Assembly (NCBI GenBank): GCA_034111085.1
Contig: JAWUXZ010000062.1
Coordinates: forward strand, 1 to 64,000
Direction of reading: 5' to 3'
Origin: Dinoroseobacter sp034111085
GTDB taxonomy: Bacteria > Pseudomonadota > Alphaproteobacteria > Rhodobacterales > Rhodobacteraceae
DNA length: 64,000 nucleotides
Numbering within the stretch: the first letter of the stretch is position 1; every line of letters starts with the position of its first letter. Position numbers and translations under genes: made by a program. The notes beneath the pieces are model-generated. The model did not search any database. It was not told where the DNA came from and was given only the letters and a program-made list of their open reading frames with translations. Below, in pieces: positions 33,514-42,012 of this stretch.

Positions 33514-34344
33514 ATGACGCAACGATCCATCCTCATTACTGGCTGCTCTTCGGGCATCGGCTATGACGCGGCGCACGGGCTGGCCAAGCGTGGCTGGCGC
33601 GTGTTTGCCACTTGCCGCGCGCAGGTCGATTGCGATCGGCTGAACTCCGAAGGCCTAGAAGCGCTGCGGCTGGACATGACAGACCCGGCCAGCATGGACG
33701 AAGCCTTGACGGAAATCCTTGCCAGGACGAGCGGCACCCTAGATGCGCTCGTCAACAACGCCGCATTTGGCTTGCCCGGCGCAGTCGAAGACTTGCCGAC
33801 CCAAGGTCTGCGCGAAGTGTTCGAGACAAACCTGTTTGGCCTGCACGAGCTGACCACCAAGGTGATTCCGATCATGCGCGCCCAAGGCTATGGACGGATC
33901 GTCAATATCGGATCAATCCTCGGCTACGTGGTCTACAAGTGGCGCGCGTCCTACACTGCAAGTAAATACGCGCTTGAGGGATACACGGATACTCTGCGGC
34001 TCGAGATGGCCGATACTCCGATCAAGATCATACTGATTGATCCCGGCCCGATCACCTCGCAGATCCGGCAAAACTCAGTTGCGCATTTTGAGCGGTGGAT
34101 CGATTGGGAATCCAGCCCTCGCGTCGATCTCTACCGCAACTATCTTCTGAAACGCTTGTACGAGAATCGCGGACCCGACCCATATGAATTGCCCGCCTCC
34201 GCCGTCACCGAAAAACTCGCGCGCGCGCTGGACGCAAAGCGCCCTCCCGCCAAGGTCTACGTGACCAACCCGGCCTACGCGATGAACATCGCCCGCCGTA
34301 TCTTGCCTACCCGTGCCCTCGACTGGATAATCCAGAAAGGCTAG
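33514..34344 (+). CDS. Short-chain dehydrogenase/reductase
   Basis: 276 residues of classical SDR: TGCSSGIG (cofactor loop), NNAAFG, the catalytic Ser in NIGSILGY, and YTASKYALEGY (Tyr-x-x-x-Lys). The cofactor cannot be fixed from sequence. Substrate unknown; the C-terminal part (YVTNPAYAMNIARRILPTRAL in pieces) is typical of SDRs acting on sterol- or lipid-like substrates. The ATG at 33514 is taken because the frame upstream to 33472 is not SDR-like. Confidence 0.88.
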   Translation: MTQRSILITGCSSGIGYDAAHGLAKRGWRVFATCRAQVDCDRLNSEGLEALRLDMTDPASMDEALTEILARTSGTLDALVNNAAFGLPGAVEDLPTQGLREVFETNLFGLHELTTKVIPIMRAQGYGRIVNIGSILGYVVYKWRASYTASKYALEGYTDTLRLEMADTPIKIILIDPGPITSQIRQNSVAHFERWIDWESSPRVDLYRNYLLKRLYENRGPDPYELPASAVTEKLARALDAKRPPAKVYVTNPAYAMNIARRILPTRALDWIIQKG

Positions 34345-34403
34345 GACACGTCTGGCCTTCGCGCCGGGCCACGCTAGGTGCGCACCAACAAGGAGACAGA
34401 CGA

Positions 34404-34616
34404 ATGGCAAATGATCCCCTCTTTTGGGTGGCAGCAGCGGCAGTATTGTTCGTGCTGGGTATTTTGGTCTACGGCATCGCAGGTTTTGCCAAAGGTGGCG
34501 AAGACAGCGGCAAGAAAGCCAACAAGGTCATGCAATGGCGGATCGGGGCGCAACTGATCGCAGTAGTCATGATCCTACTCTTCGTCTTTATCCGCCAATT
34601 GACTGGCGAAGTCTGA
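34404..34616 (+). CDS. HIG1-type twin-transmembrane protein
   Basis: A 70-residue protein with two hydrophobic helices (VAAAAVLFVLGILVYGIAGF and AQLIAVVMILLFVFI) joined by a basic loop GGEDSGKKANKVMQWRI. This is the bacterial HIG_1/twin-TM pattern, often beside cobalamin adenosyltransferase and etf genes in Rhodobacteraceae. A role near the respiratory chain is known for the eukaryotic relatives and only inferred here. Ribosome site AAGGAG upstream. Confidence 0.8.
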   Translation: MANDPLFWVAAAAVLFVLGILVYGIAGFAKGGEDSGKKANKVMQWRIGAQLIAVVMILLFVFIRQLTGEV

Positions 34617-34633
34617 GGGAGCGTAAACTCAAA

Positions 34634-35206
34634 ATGGTTGTTCTAAACAAAATCTACACCAAAACTGGGGATTCCGGTGAAACGGCTTTGGGCAATGGCA
34701 CGCGCGTGGCTAAGCACAGCCTGCGCGTAACCGCCTACGGCACCGTGGACGAGACCAATGCGACCGTCGGTTTGGCACGCCAACATGCAAGCGGCGAAAT
34801 CGACGCGCAGCTTGCGATGATCCAAAACGATCTGTTCGATCTGGGCGCAGACCTTTGTACGCCTGACATGGAAAAAGACGCCGAGAAGGAATATCCGCCC
34901 CTGCGCATGGTCCCCGCCCAGACCGACCGGTTGGAGCGTGAGATTGACGTGATGAATGCCGATCTGACCCCGCTGCGCAGCTTTATCTTGCCCGGCGGCA
35001 CAGCTTTGGCCGCACAAATGCACCTGTGTCGCACTGTGTCGCGCCGCGCCGAACGGCTGGTGGTAGAGCTTGCGGGCGTTGAAGCCGTCAACCCGGCAGC
35101 CATCACCTACCTCAACCGCCTAAGCGATTGGTTCTTCGTGGCGGGCCGCGTCGTAAACGACAATGGCAAGGCAGACGTGCTTTGGGTTCCGGGGGCGAAC
35201 CGCTGA
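34634..35206 (+). CDS. ATP:cob(I)alamin adenosyltransferase (PduO/MMAB type)
   Basis: 190 residues. It makes adenosylcobalamin from cob(I)alamin and ATP, the cofactor of methylmalonyl- and ethylmalonyl-CoA mutases. Motifs: IYTKTGDSGETALGNGTRV (ATP binding), AYGTVDETNA, and C-terminal RAERLVVELAG and LNRLSDWFFVAGR. The frame is open upstream to 34424, but family sequence starts at the ATG at 34634, 17 bp after the HIG1-type gene. Confidence 0.93.
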   Translation: MVVLNKIYTKTGDSGETALGNGTRVAKHSLRVTAYGTVDETNATVGLARQHASGEIDAQLAMIQNDLFDLGADLCTPDMEKDAEKEYPPLRMVPAQTDRLEREIDVMNADLTPLRSFILPGGTALAAQMHLCRTVSRRAERLVVELAGVEAVNPAAITYLNRLSDWFFVAGRVVNDNGKADVLWVPGANR

Positions 35207-35353
35207 AAGTGGCGAAGCGCTAAAACGCGACGTCCAAAGCCCTCAGCGCGTCGATTTTGCTCTGTCGGGCTGCTCGTGCATTGTCTAGGACATTCCTTAG
35301 GAAATTCTCGCGTCCAGCCTCGGACGCGTCTTTGAACCAAGAAGGAACGTGCA

Positions 35354-36112
35354 ATGAAGGTGTTGGTGCCGGTCAAGCGCGTGATCGATTATAACGTGAA
35401 AGTCCGTGTGAAAGCGGATGGCAGCGGTGTTGATCTCGCCAATGTCAAAATGTCGATGAACCCGTTCGACGAAATCGCCGTTGAGCAAGCCATTCGTCTG
35501 CGCGAAGCGGGCAAGGCCGAGGAAATCATCGCAGTGTCCATCGGCGTAAAGCAATGCACAGAGACCCTGCGCACCGCTTTGGCGATGGGTGCGGACCGAG
35601 CGATCTTGATCGTCGCGACCGACAATGTGCACACCGATATCGAGCCGCTTGCGGTTGCCAAATTGCTCAAGGCCGTCGTCGACGCCGAGCAGCCCGGACT
35701 GGTTCTGTGCGGCAAACAGGCCATCGACAACGATATGAACGCTACTGGCCAGATGCTGGCAGGTTTGCTTGGTTGGGGTCAGGGCACCTTCGCGTCCGAG
35801 CTTGATATTGACGGCGATACCGCAAAAATCACGCGCGAAGTGGACGGCGGTTTGCAGACAATTACTGTCAACATGCCCGCAATCATTACCGTGGATTTGC
35901 GCCTGAACGAGCCGCGTTATGCGTCGCTTCCTAACATCATGAAGGCCAAGAAAAAGCCTATGGATGAAAAGACGCCCGCCGATTACGGCGTTGATGTCAC
36001 TCCTCGGCTGACGATTGTGAAAACCGAAGAGCCATCGACGCGCAAAGCTGGCGAAATCGTCGGCTCCGTCGATGAACTGGTTGCGAAACTCAAAGAAGTG
36101 GGAGCTGTATAA
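35354..36112 (+). CDS. etfB: Electron transfer flavoprotein subunit beta
   Basis: 252 residues; the FAD/AMP-binding partner in ETF, which takes electrons from acyl-CoA dehydrogenases to ETF-ubiquinone oxidoreductase. Landmarks: MKVLVPVKRVIDYNVKVR, NPFDEIAVEQAIRL, ALAMGADRAILI, LCGKQAIDNDMNATGQMLAG. An AAGGA ribosome site precedes the ATG. It joins etfA with no spacing (TAAATG). Confidence 0.97.
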   Translation: MKVLVPVKRVIDYNVKVRVKADGSGVDLANVKMSMNPFDEIAVEQAIRLREAGKAEEIIAVSIGVKQCTETLRTALAMGADRAILIVATDNVHTDIEPLAVAKLLKAVVDAEQPGLVLCGKQAIDNDMNATGQMLAGLLGWGQGTFASELDIDGDTAKITREVDGGLQTITVNMPAIITVDLRLNEPRYASLPNIMKAKKKPMDEKTPADYGVDVTPRLTIVKTEEPSTRKAGEIVGSVDELVAKLKEVGAV

Positions 36113-37042
36113 ATGGCTGTACTCCTGATTGCAGAAGTAACCGGCGGCGCGCTCGCGATGGACGCCACGGCCAAAGCGGTAACCGCGGCGGCCATGCTTG
36201 GCGATGTCACCGTTCTGTGTGCCTCAGCTGGGTGCGGCGGTGCCGCGTCCGAGGCCGCGTCGATCGCAGGTGTGTCGAAGGTGCTCTGCGCTGATGACGC
36301 AGCTTACGGCAATGGCTTGGCCGAGCCGATTGCAGACCTGATCGTATCGCTTGCAGGCGATTACGAGCATATCGTGGCGCCTGCCACCGCGAACGCCAAG
36401 AACGTGCTGCCGCGCGTGGCGGCTTTGCTGGACGTGATGATGATCTCGGAAGTGACAGCTATCGTTGATGGCAAAACTTTCGAGCGCCCGATCTATGCGG
36501 GCAACGCCATGCAGACTGTAGCCTCCGTGGATGCAAAGAAGGTGATGACGGTTCGGACTTCTACTTTTGAGGCCGCTGAGGCTGGAAATTCAGCAGCGGT
36601 CGAGAAGATCTCCGCAGCAGCAAACCCAGGTCTTTCGGCTTGGGTTGAAGACAAAGTTGCAGAGACTGATCGCCCCGAGTTGACCAGCGCAGGCATCGTC
36701 GTTTCCGGTGGGCGCGGCGTTGGCTCGCAAGAGCAATTCGCCATTATCGAAACGCTAGCCGATAAGCTGGGTGCCGCCGTCGGCGCGTCTCGTGCGGCGG
36801 TCGATTCGGGCTACGCGCCGAACGATTGGCAAGTTGGTCAGACAGGCAAGGTGGTTGCACCTGATCTTTACATCGCAATCGGCATATCAGGTGCGATCCA
36901 ACACCTCGCGGGCATGAAAGACAGCAAGATTATCGTTGCGATCAACAAGGATGAAGAAGCGCCGATCTTCCAGGTCGCCGATTACGGCCTTGTGGCGGAC
37001 CTGTTTGACGCCGTGCCCGAGCTCACCGCTAAGCTTGGTTAG
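36113..37042 (+). CDS. etfA: Electron transfer flavoprotein subunit alpha
   Basis: 309 residues. The C-terminal FAD-binding domain is complete: VVSGGRGVGSQEQFAIIE, GASRAAVDSGYAPNDWQVGQTGK in pieces, YIAIGISGAIQHLAGM, and INKDEEAPIFQVADYGLV. It forms the ETF heterodimer with EtfB and would serve the acyl-CoA dehydrogenase at 49.9-51.6 kb. Confidence 0.97.
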   Translation: MAVLLIAEVTGGALAMDATAKAVTAAAMLGDVTVLCASAGCGGAASEAASIAGVSKVLCADDAAYGNGLAEPIADLIVSLAGDYEHIVAPATANAKNVLPRVAALLDVMMISEVTAIVDGKTFERPIYAGNAMQTVASVDAKKVMTVRTSTFEAAEAGNSAAVEKISAAANPGLSAWVEDKVAETDRPELTSAGIVVSGGRGVGSQEQFAIIETLADKLGAAVGASRAAVDSGYAPNDWQVGQTGKVVAPDLYIAIGISGAIQHLAGMKDSKIIVAINKDEEAPIFQVADYGLVADLFDAVPELTAKLG

Positions 37043-37070
37043 GCATCTCTCCAACACTAAACAACACCAA

Positions 37071-37100
37071 GCCCTCCGCAGACCGCGGGGGGCTTTTTTT
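37071..37100 (+). terminator. Rho-independent terminator of etfBA
   Basis: GCCCTCCGC / GCGGGGGGC (9 bp with one G-T pair), 5-nt loop, followed by seven T residues; 28 bp after etfA. Confidence 0.93.
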
Positions 37101-37102
37101 GT

Positions 37103-37957
37103 TCAGGCGTATTTCGGGCTCGATTGCGTGCTCGCGCCTTGAAGGGCCTCCCTCACCGGGTCCAAAAGCGCCGCCACAGCCTCCGCATGCGCCTTCGGCC
37201 CGAACATAAAACGGGCGATATCACGCTCGGCGGCCTTGCAAACCATGTCGTCCACCTCCGGCGGTTGCGCCTCAATCGAGACGATGCATTCAACAATTTG
37301 GGCTACATGCGGGCGCAAAACTTCCAGCATTGTGCGATCCACAAACAACGGATCGCGAACACTGGTGGTCTTTTCATGGTCCGGGCTGTGATCGCCCATC
37401 CAGAACAGCACGACTTGCGCGTCAATCCGGCTAAGCATCTCCAACATACGCGTCGTCCAAACAGATTTCAGCTCATCCACAACAACGCGAAACCGGGATG
37501 GGGACACGCGCCGAAGTTCTTGCAGCGCGTGGCGAGTGAAATGGATCGTGGTGAAATCAACCTCAGGGAAGACTGCGCGCAGCAGCTCTGTTGGGGCAAT
37601 GAACCGGTCATTTCGCCTCGGATGCACAGTATAGAACCGATTTGAGATATTGTGTGCGCTGGTAATCTGCACAACCGCAACGCTTGCCTGTGATGCTAAA
37701 CGCATCACTTCCGCGTCTACTGCGAACATATCCAAGCCCGCATTGGTCCGCCCAAGGTTCAGACATGTCTCGCCCAGCTGCTCTTCCAGCAAATCCGGGA
37801 TCGGATGGTGTAGGTATTTTCCATAAAACTCCGTGCCCCCCAGACACGCTATATAGGGGGGCTTCAACGCCCTAAGCGGTCCGCGAAAATCCACTTTCGA
37901 CTCCCCGTAACGACATGGCGCATAGTCCAGCATTGGCTGCCCGTCATAATCTAGCAT
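37103..37957 (-). CDS. DUF6473-type hypothetical protein
   Basis: 284 residues, beginning with a motif common in roseobacter proteins: LDYAPCRYGESKVDFRGP, then ACLGGTEFYGKYLHHPIPDLLEE, NLGRTNAGLDMF, and HNISNRFYTVHPRRNDRF. The order of GxxE/N/H-type motifs recalls SGNH-like hydrolase or sulfotransferase-adjacent families; function is not known. The first Met repeats a short LDYDGQ segment, so a start some codons later is possible. Confidence 0.72.
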   Translation of the reverse strand: MLDYDGQPMLDYAPCRYGESKVDFRGPLRALKPPYIACLGGTEFYGKYLHHPIPDLLEEQLGETCLNLGRTNAGLDMFAVDAEVMRLASQASVAVVQITSAHNISNRFYTVHPRRNDRFIAPTELLRAVFPEVDFTTIHFTRHALQELRRVSPSRFRVVVDELKSVWTTRMLEMLSRIDAQVVLFWMGDHSPDHEKTTSVRDPLFVDRTMLEVLRPHVAQIVECIVSIEAQPPEVDDMVCKAAERDIARFMFGPKAHAEAVAALLDPVREALQGASTQSSPKYA

Positions 37958-38128
37958 TCACCTTCCCCCATCAATCCGACTCGCAAGAATCAGATTGCCG
38001 GGCGGACCTTTCCAAAAAGCTAAAGTACCAATTTGTCCTAAGGTTTACGGTACCAACCGCGCTTGCATGGCCGTCGCACCACGCCTAGTCTGCCGTCGAT
38101 TACCAAACCTGAAAGCTGGGGCCTCCTC

Positions 38129-39004
38129 ATGGAAATTGAACGCATTGGCGTCGTTGGCGCAGGACAGATGGGCAACGGAATTGCGCATGTTCTGTCGCTT
38201 GCCGGCTATGAGGTAGTAATCAACGATATTTCCCAAGACGCACTTGATGCTGGCACAGCGCTGATCCGGCGCAACATCGACCGTCAGGTCAGCCGCGACA
38301 AGGTCAGTGCCGACGATGCCGCCGCCGCCATGGCGCGAATTTCCACGACCCTCAAGCTGCCAGAGTTGGGTCAGACGGACCTCATCATCGAGGCCGCGAC
38401 CGAGCGTGAAACCGTCAAGATCGCGATCTTCGAGGACTTGCTTCCCCATCTGAAGCCGAGCACAATCCTAACCTCGAACACCTCGTCGATCTCGATTACG
38501 CGACTGGCCAGCCGCACGGATCGTCCGGAAAAATTCATGGGGTTCCACTTCATGAACCCGGTTCCGATCATGCAACTGGTCGAGTTGATCCGGGGGATTG
38601 CCACCGACGAGCCTACCTTCAAGGCCTGCCACAACGTGGTGAAGCGCCTTGGCAAAACCGCCGCCAGCGCCGAGGATTTTCCGGCCTTTATCGTTAACCG
38701 CATCTTGATGCCGATGATCAACGAGGCGGTCTATACACTGTATGAAGGCGTTGGATCAGTCCGGTCTATCGACGTGTCGCTTAAGCTGGGCGCGAACCAC
38801 CCGATGGGGCCGCTGGAATTGGCTGACTTCATCGGGCTTGATACCTGCCTGGCGATCATGAACGTACTGCATGACGGGCTGGCGGACACGAAATACCGGC
38901 CCTGCCCTTTGCTGACCAAGTATGTGGAAGCGGGCTGGTTGGGACGTAAGACGCAACGCGGTTTCTACGATTATCGCGGCGACGTGCCAGTTCCGACCCG
39001 CTAG
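38129..39004 (+). CDS. 3-hydroxybutyryl-CoA dehydrogenase
   Basis: 291 residues with an N-terminal NAD(P) Rossmann domain (IGVVGAGQMGNGIAHVLSLAG), the catalytic His in FMGFHFMNPVPIMQLVE, then FPAFIVNRILMPMINEA and a C-terminal helical domain with GANHPMGPLELADFIGLD. It interconverts acetoacetyl-CoA and 3-hydroxybutyryl-CoA and can feed crotonyl-CoA to the ethylmalonyl-CoA pathway or polyhydroxybutyrate cycling. ATG at 38129 chosen by family start. Its stop overlaps the convergent acyltransferase stop by 4 nt. Confidence 0.93.
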   Translation: MEIERIGVVGAGQMGNGIAHVLSLAGYEVVINDISQDALDAGTALIRRNIDRQVSRDKVSADDAAAAMARISTTLKLPELGQTDLIIEAATERETVKIAIFEDLLPHLKPSTILTSNTSSISITRLASRTDRPEKFMGFHFMNPVPIMQLVELIRGIATDEPTFKACHNVVKRLGKTAASAEDFPAFIVNRILMPMINEAVYTLYEGVGSVRSIDVSLKLGANHPMGPLELADFIGLDTCLAIMNVLHDGLADTKYRPCPLLTKYVEAGWLGRKTQRGFYDYRGDVPVPTR

Positions 39005-39918
39005 GTTCCCAGCGCCAAAGTCCTGTCTCGCAACCACGCCACAAACCCACGTGGATTAGCAGACCAAGCGGCCAATTCAGTCCGTTCAATCGGCGCACCC
39101 ACAATAGGGGCTTGCGGCTTGTTCAGCGCATAAACCACCTCGTGCAACAACAAGCCCTGCCGCAGCGGTCCCCAAATCCGATTGGCGATCTGGTACCAGC
39201 GCGAGTTCTGTCCGGTGAAGAGAATAGGCACGACAACCGCTTTGCTGCGTTGGATCATCTTTGCAGTAAACGGGTTCCATTCCTGCTCGATCGCGGGCCC
39301 AAACATCGTCTCAGACGAGGCCACGACGCCGGATGGGAACAGAACAATTACACCGCCTTCATCCAAATGGCTCATCGAGGCGCGACGCATCTCAAGGTTC
39401 TGCGCCAGCGCGTCTTCCTCGTGCGGGAAAGGCACAGGGATCATAAACTCTTTGATCTCGGGTACATCCGTCAGTAGCGAGCGCGTTAGGATCTTATAAT
39501 CCGTCCGCACACGCCCGATCAGTTGCGCCAAAACCATTCCATCGACCAGCCCATGCGGGTGATTGGCCACGATTATGACCGGGCCAGCGGCGGGAATATT
39601 GGCAATTTGGTCAAGCGGCGTTTGCAGTTCAATGCCCATGATCTTGAGCGCACGATCCCAGAATCCTTGGCCATCAACCACGCCTTCGGCCTCAAACCGT
39701 CGGATAAGGCGCAAAAGCGTGACCCTGCCCGTGAGTATTTCAATCGTGCGAATGACCGCCGAGGACCACGGGTTGGTGAAGGTCTTGGCGTAGCTAAGAT
39801 TGCGTTTGTCGTAGGGCTGGTTTGGATCGCGGATTGGCTCAGCCTCAACAACCTTCGCCGTTGCCCCTCGTTGAGGGCGCTTGATCGGCACTGACGTGGT
39901 TGAAATACTACCTACCAC
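39001..39918 (-). CDS. PlsC-like lysophospholipid acyltransferase family protein
   Basis: 305 residues. The acyltransferase core has the variant HX4D region NHPHGLVDGMVLAQLIGR, IPVPFPHEEDAL, and VIVLFPSGVVASSE (the FP-S-G acceptor motif). It belongs to the group near OlsA/hemolysin-like acyltransferases used to build lyso-lipids or ornithine lipids. The acyl acceptor is not predictable. No membrane helix is strong. It is transcribed away from ptsH. Confidence 0.82.
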   Translation of the reverse strand: MVGSISTTSVPIKRPQRGATAKVVEAEPIRDPNQPYDKRNLSYAKTFTNPWSSAVIRTIEILTGRVTLLRLIRRFEAEGVVDGQGFWDRALKIMGIELQTPLDQIANIPAAGPVIIVANHPHGLVDGMVLAQLIGRVRTDYKILTRSLLTDVPEIKEFMIPVPFPHEEDALAQNLEMRRASMSHLDEGGVIVLFPSGVVASSETMFGPAIEQEWNPFTAKMIQRSKAVVVPILFTGQNSRWYQIANRIWGPLRQGLLLHEVVYALNKPQAPIVGAPIERTELAAWSANPRGFVAWLRDRTLALGT

Positions 39919-39951
39919 CGAACCAGCTTTCGATACGGGGACATGCCCGCT

Positions 39952-40221
39952 CTAGAAGTCTTCGCCGAAGCGACTAGCGACGAGCGCGACGAGAGCCTCC
40001 GCCAGCGGTTCGGCCTCTGGTCCGCGCGTTTCGACTTCAATACGGGTTCCGTTAGAAGCTGCCAACATCAAAAGCCCCATGATCGAGTCTCCCGGTGCTT
40101 CCGCGCCGTTACGCGTCACGGTCGCTTCCGCGTTGAACCCCTCGACGCATTCGACGAATTTCGCCGAGGCGCGTGCGTGCAGACCCTTTTCGTTGACTAT
40201 GTCGAGTGTCCGTGTGCCCAT
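39952..40221 (-). CDS. ptsH: HPr phosphocarrier protein
   Basis: 89 residues. His15 (GLHARAS) is the EI/EIIA phosphorylation site and Ser46 in GDSIMGLLML is the HPr-kinase site, so this HPr is a likely substrate of the HprK encoded in the same cluster. As in other alphaproteobacteria the PTS here is regulatory: no sugar permease gene is nearby. The neighbour upstream is the EIIA-Man-like gene, 13 bp away. Confidence 0.96.
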   Translation of the reverse strand: MGTRTLDIVNEKGLHARASAKFVECVEGFNAEATVTRNGAEAPGDSIMGLLMLAASNGTRIEVETRGPEAEPLAEALVALVASRFGEDF

Positions 40222-40234
40222 CTCGGTCCCCTTC

Positions 40235-40615
40235 TCAGGTCATTGTATCGATGTATTTGCGCCCAGCTGCCTTAGCGTTTGCCACGGCCACGCTGACAGT
40301 AAGGTGCCTTGATTTGGCGAGCTTGATCAGCAAGGGCAGGTTCGCGCCGTACAGGATCTGGCGCCCTTGGGGGTTGCAGGCCAGCATCGATAGGTTAGAG
40401 GGCGAACCGCCAAACATATCCGTCACCACAACAACGCCAGCGCCCACATCAACGGTATCTGCGGCCTCACAAATCTCGATCTCTTTGGCTTTGCGGTCAT
40501 GGTCTGCGGCAATAGAGATCGCATGAATCCCCGTTTGCCGCCCCACCACATGTTCAACTGCGGCTAGGTACTCGCGGGCCAACCCGCCATGTGCGACGAT
40601 CACGATGCCGATCAA
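40235..40615 (-). CDS. PTS EIIA component, mannose family (regulatory)
   Basis: 126 residues of the EIIA-Man fold with active-site His9 (VIVAHGGLA) and the loop VVVVTDMFGGSPSN. It accepts phosphate from HPr. With no EIIB/EIIC genes here it is probably a regulatory phosphoprotein; the family neighbour in Sinorhizobium is called ManX. Confidence 0.93.
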   Translation of the reverse strand: MIGIVIVAHGGLAREYLAAVEHVVGRQTGIHAISIAADHDRKAKEIEICEAADTVDVGAGVVVVTDMFGGSPSNLSMLACNPQGRQILYGANLPLLIKLAKSRHLTVSVAVANAKAAGRKYIDTMT

Positions 40616-40642
40616 GTGTTCACCTTAAGTGGAAATGCGCGA

Positions 40643-41524
40643 CTACCCGCGCCGATCCAATTCTCTGTGCCTTATAGACACCTGCCACTCTAGGCCCGCA
40701 AGCCCCTTGGCCAATTCCTCGGCCATCATGACACTTCTGTGTTGCCCTCCGGTACATCCGAACGCAATCGACAGGTGCGATTTGCCCTCCTCACGGTAGG
40801 CCGGCAGAAGTAGCGCGCACAAGTCGGTGACTTTCTCAAGAAACAGTGCAAAACGTTCGTCCTGCGCGACATAGGCAGCAACGTCGGCGCTTCGCCCATC
40901 AAAGGTACGCAAACTTGGCTCCCAATATGGGTTTCGCAAGAATCGGCAATCTAGAACCATGTCGGCGCCCCTCGGCACACCGCGCTTGTAGCTGAAGGAC
41001 TGGACCGACACGGCAAGAGGTGTCGCGTCTTTGGGTTGAAACAGACGATCAATCTCGGCACGCAAATCGTGCAGGGTCAACTCAGACGTGTCGATCAAAT
41101 GGTCTGCCGTTTCATGGATCGGCACCAAAAGATTCATTTCACGTTCGATCCCTTGGATCGGGGTCTCGGCAGGGGCCAAGGGATGCCTGCGACGCGTTTC
41201 CGAAAACCGTCGGACCAGCACATTGACGCTGCAATCAATAAACAAAAGGTCAAGATCGAGATCAGCGCGCTTGCGCAAGGTGTCTAGCAGTTCCAGCACT
41301 CCGTCGACGGAGAAGTCTCGCGTGCGCACGTCGATGCCGACGGCAAGCGGTATGCCTCTGCTCGGCCCATCCAAAAGACGGGGCAACAGTGACAGCGGAA
41401 GGTTGTCGATAGCTTCAAAAGACAGATCTTCAAGCGCACGGATCGCCGTGGTGCGCCCTGCGCCCGATGGCCCTGTGACGAGCACCAACTTGGATCGCAA
41501 TTCCTTATCTGGTCTGTCGGTCAT
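40643..41524 (-). CDS. rapZ: RNase adapter / nucleotide-binding protein RapZ (YvcJ)
   Basis: 293 residues. Walker A GPSGAGRT (about 18-25), then ALEDLSFEAIDNLPLSLL and the strongly conserved C-terminal region with FSYKRGVPRGADMVLDCRFL and GCTGGQHRSV. RapZ-type proteins bind nucleotides and, in enterics, deliver GlmZ to RNase E; the alphaproteobacterial role is unclear. The ATG at 41524 overlaps the hprK stop (ATGA). Confidence 0.93.
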   Translation of the reverse strand: MTDRPDKELRSKLVLVTGPSGAGRTTAIRALEDLSFEAIDNLPLSLLPRLLDGPSRGIPLAVGIDVRTRDFSVDGVLELLDTLRKRADLDLDLLFIDCSVNVLVRRFSETRRRHPLAPAETPIQGIEREMNLLVPIHETADHLIDTSELTLHDLRAEIDRLFQPKDATPLAVSVQSFSYKRGVPRGADMVLDCRFLRNPYWEPSLRTFDGRSADVAAYVAQDERFALFLEKVTDLCALLLPAYREEGKSHLSIAFGCTGGQHRSVMMAEELAKGLAGLEWQVSIRHRELDRRG

Positions 41525-42012
41525 GGCACGCACTCCTCTCCCACCTTCAGATACTGCAAAATCGCGGCAGCGAAAGCCGCGCTATCGGAGTTGTGAAAGA
41601 GACGAAGCGAAATGCCGAGCAAATTTGCCGTGCGCGGCGACGGCAGCCGGTCGCGTTCGCTCGTCCCTCGGTCAACGACCAACCGCAGAACCGCTGTCTC
41701 CACCACATCCGCACGAAGCAGGCCGACGCCGCGCGCCTCTATAATACCGGATATGGCGCGCGGCGCAGAGGCTTTTATACTGTCGCCATCAAGCGCCAAG
41801 ATCGTCTGATCATCGCTGACCAAATCAGCCCCAAAGGCGATCAATTGCAGTGCAAGGCTCGATTTACCGCTGCTTGAAGGTCCAACGATCAGCGCACCCT
41901 GACCATGAACCGACACACAACTAGCGTGGATCATGCTGCCCTGCTCGGTCGTCACAACGGGAACAGTCCAGTTTCGATCGAAAGGATGCGGATCAGCGGC
42001 AGGCCCGCTCAT
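41521..42012 (-). CDS. hprK: HPr kinase/phosphorylase, short alphaproteobacterial form
   Basis: 163 residues, only the C-terminal kinase domain: Walker A GPSSSGKS (44-51), DLVSDDQT and SGIIEARGVGLL (the HprK signature region). The N-terminal domain of Gram-positive HprK is missing, as is normal for this class. It phosphorylates HPr on Ser46. The ATG at 42012 overlaps the chvG stop by one base (TAATG), a sign of coupled translation; an internal start at 41934 would drop 26 residues. Confidence 0.93.
   Translation of the reverse strand: MSGPAADPHPFDRNWTVPVVTTEQGSMIHASCVSVHGQGALIVGPSSSGKSSLALQLIAFGADLVSDDQTILALDGDSIKASAPRAISGIIEARGVGLLRADVVETAVLRLVVDRGTSERDRLPSPRTANLLGISLRLFHNSDSAAFAAAILQYLKVGEECVP

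Noticed and set aside
34424..34633. N-terminal extension of the cobalamin adenosyltransferase
   Set aside because: This part lies inside the HIG1-type gene in another frame and has no adenosyltransferase similarity.
35207..35353. etfB promoter
   Set aside because: Several weak TTG-containing candidates exist but none had both hexamers with acceptable spacing, so no promoter is called.
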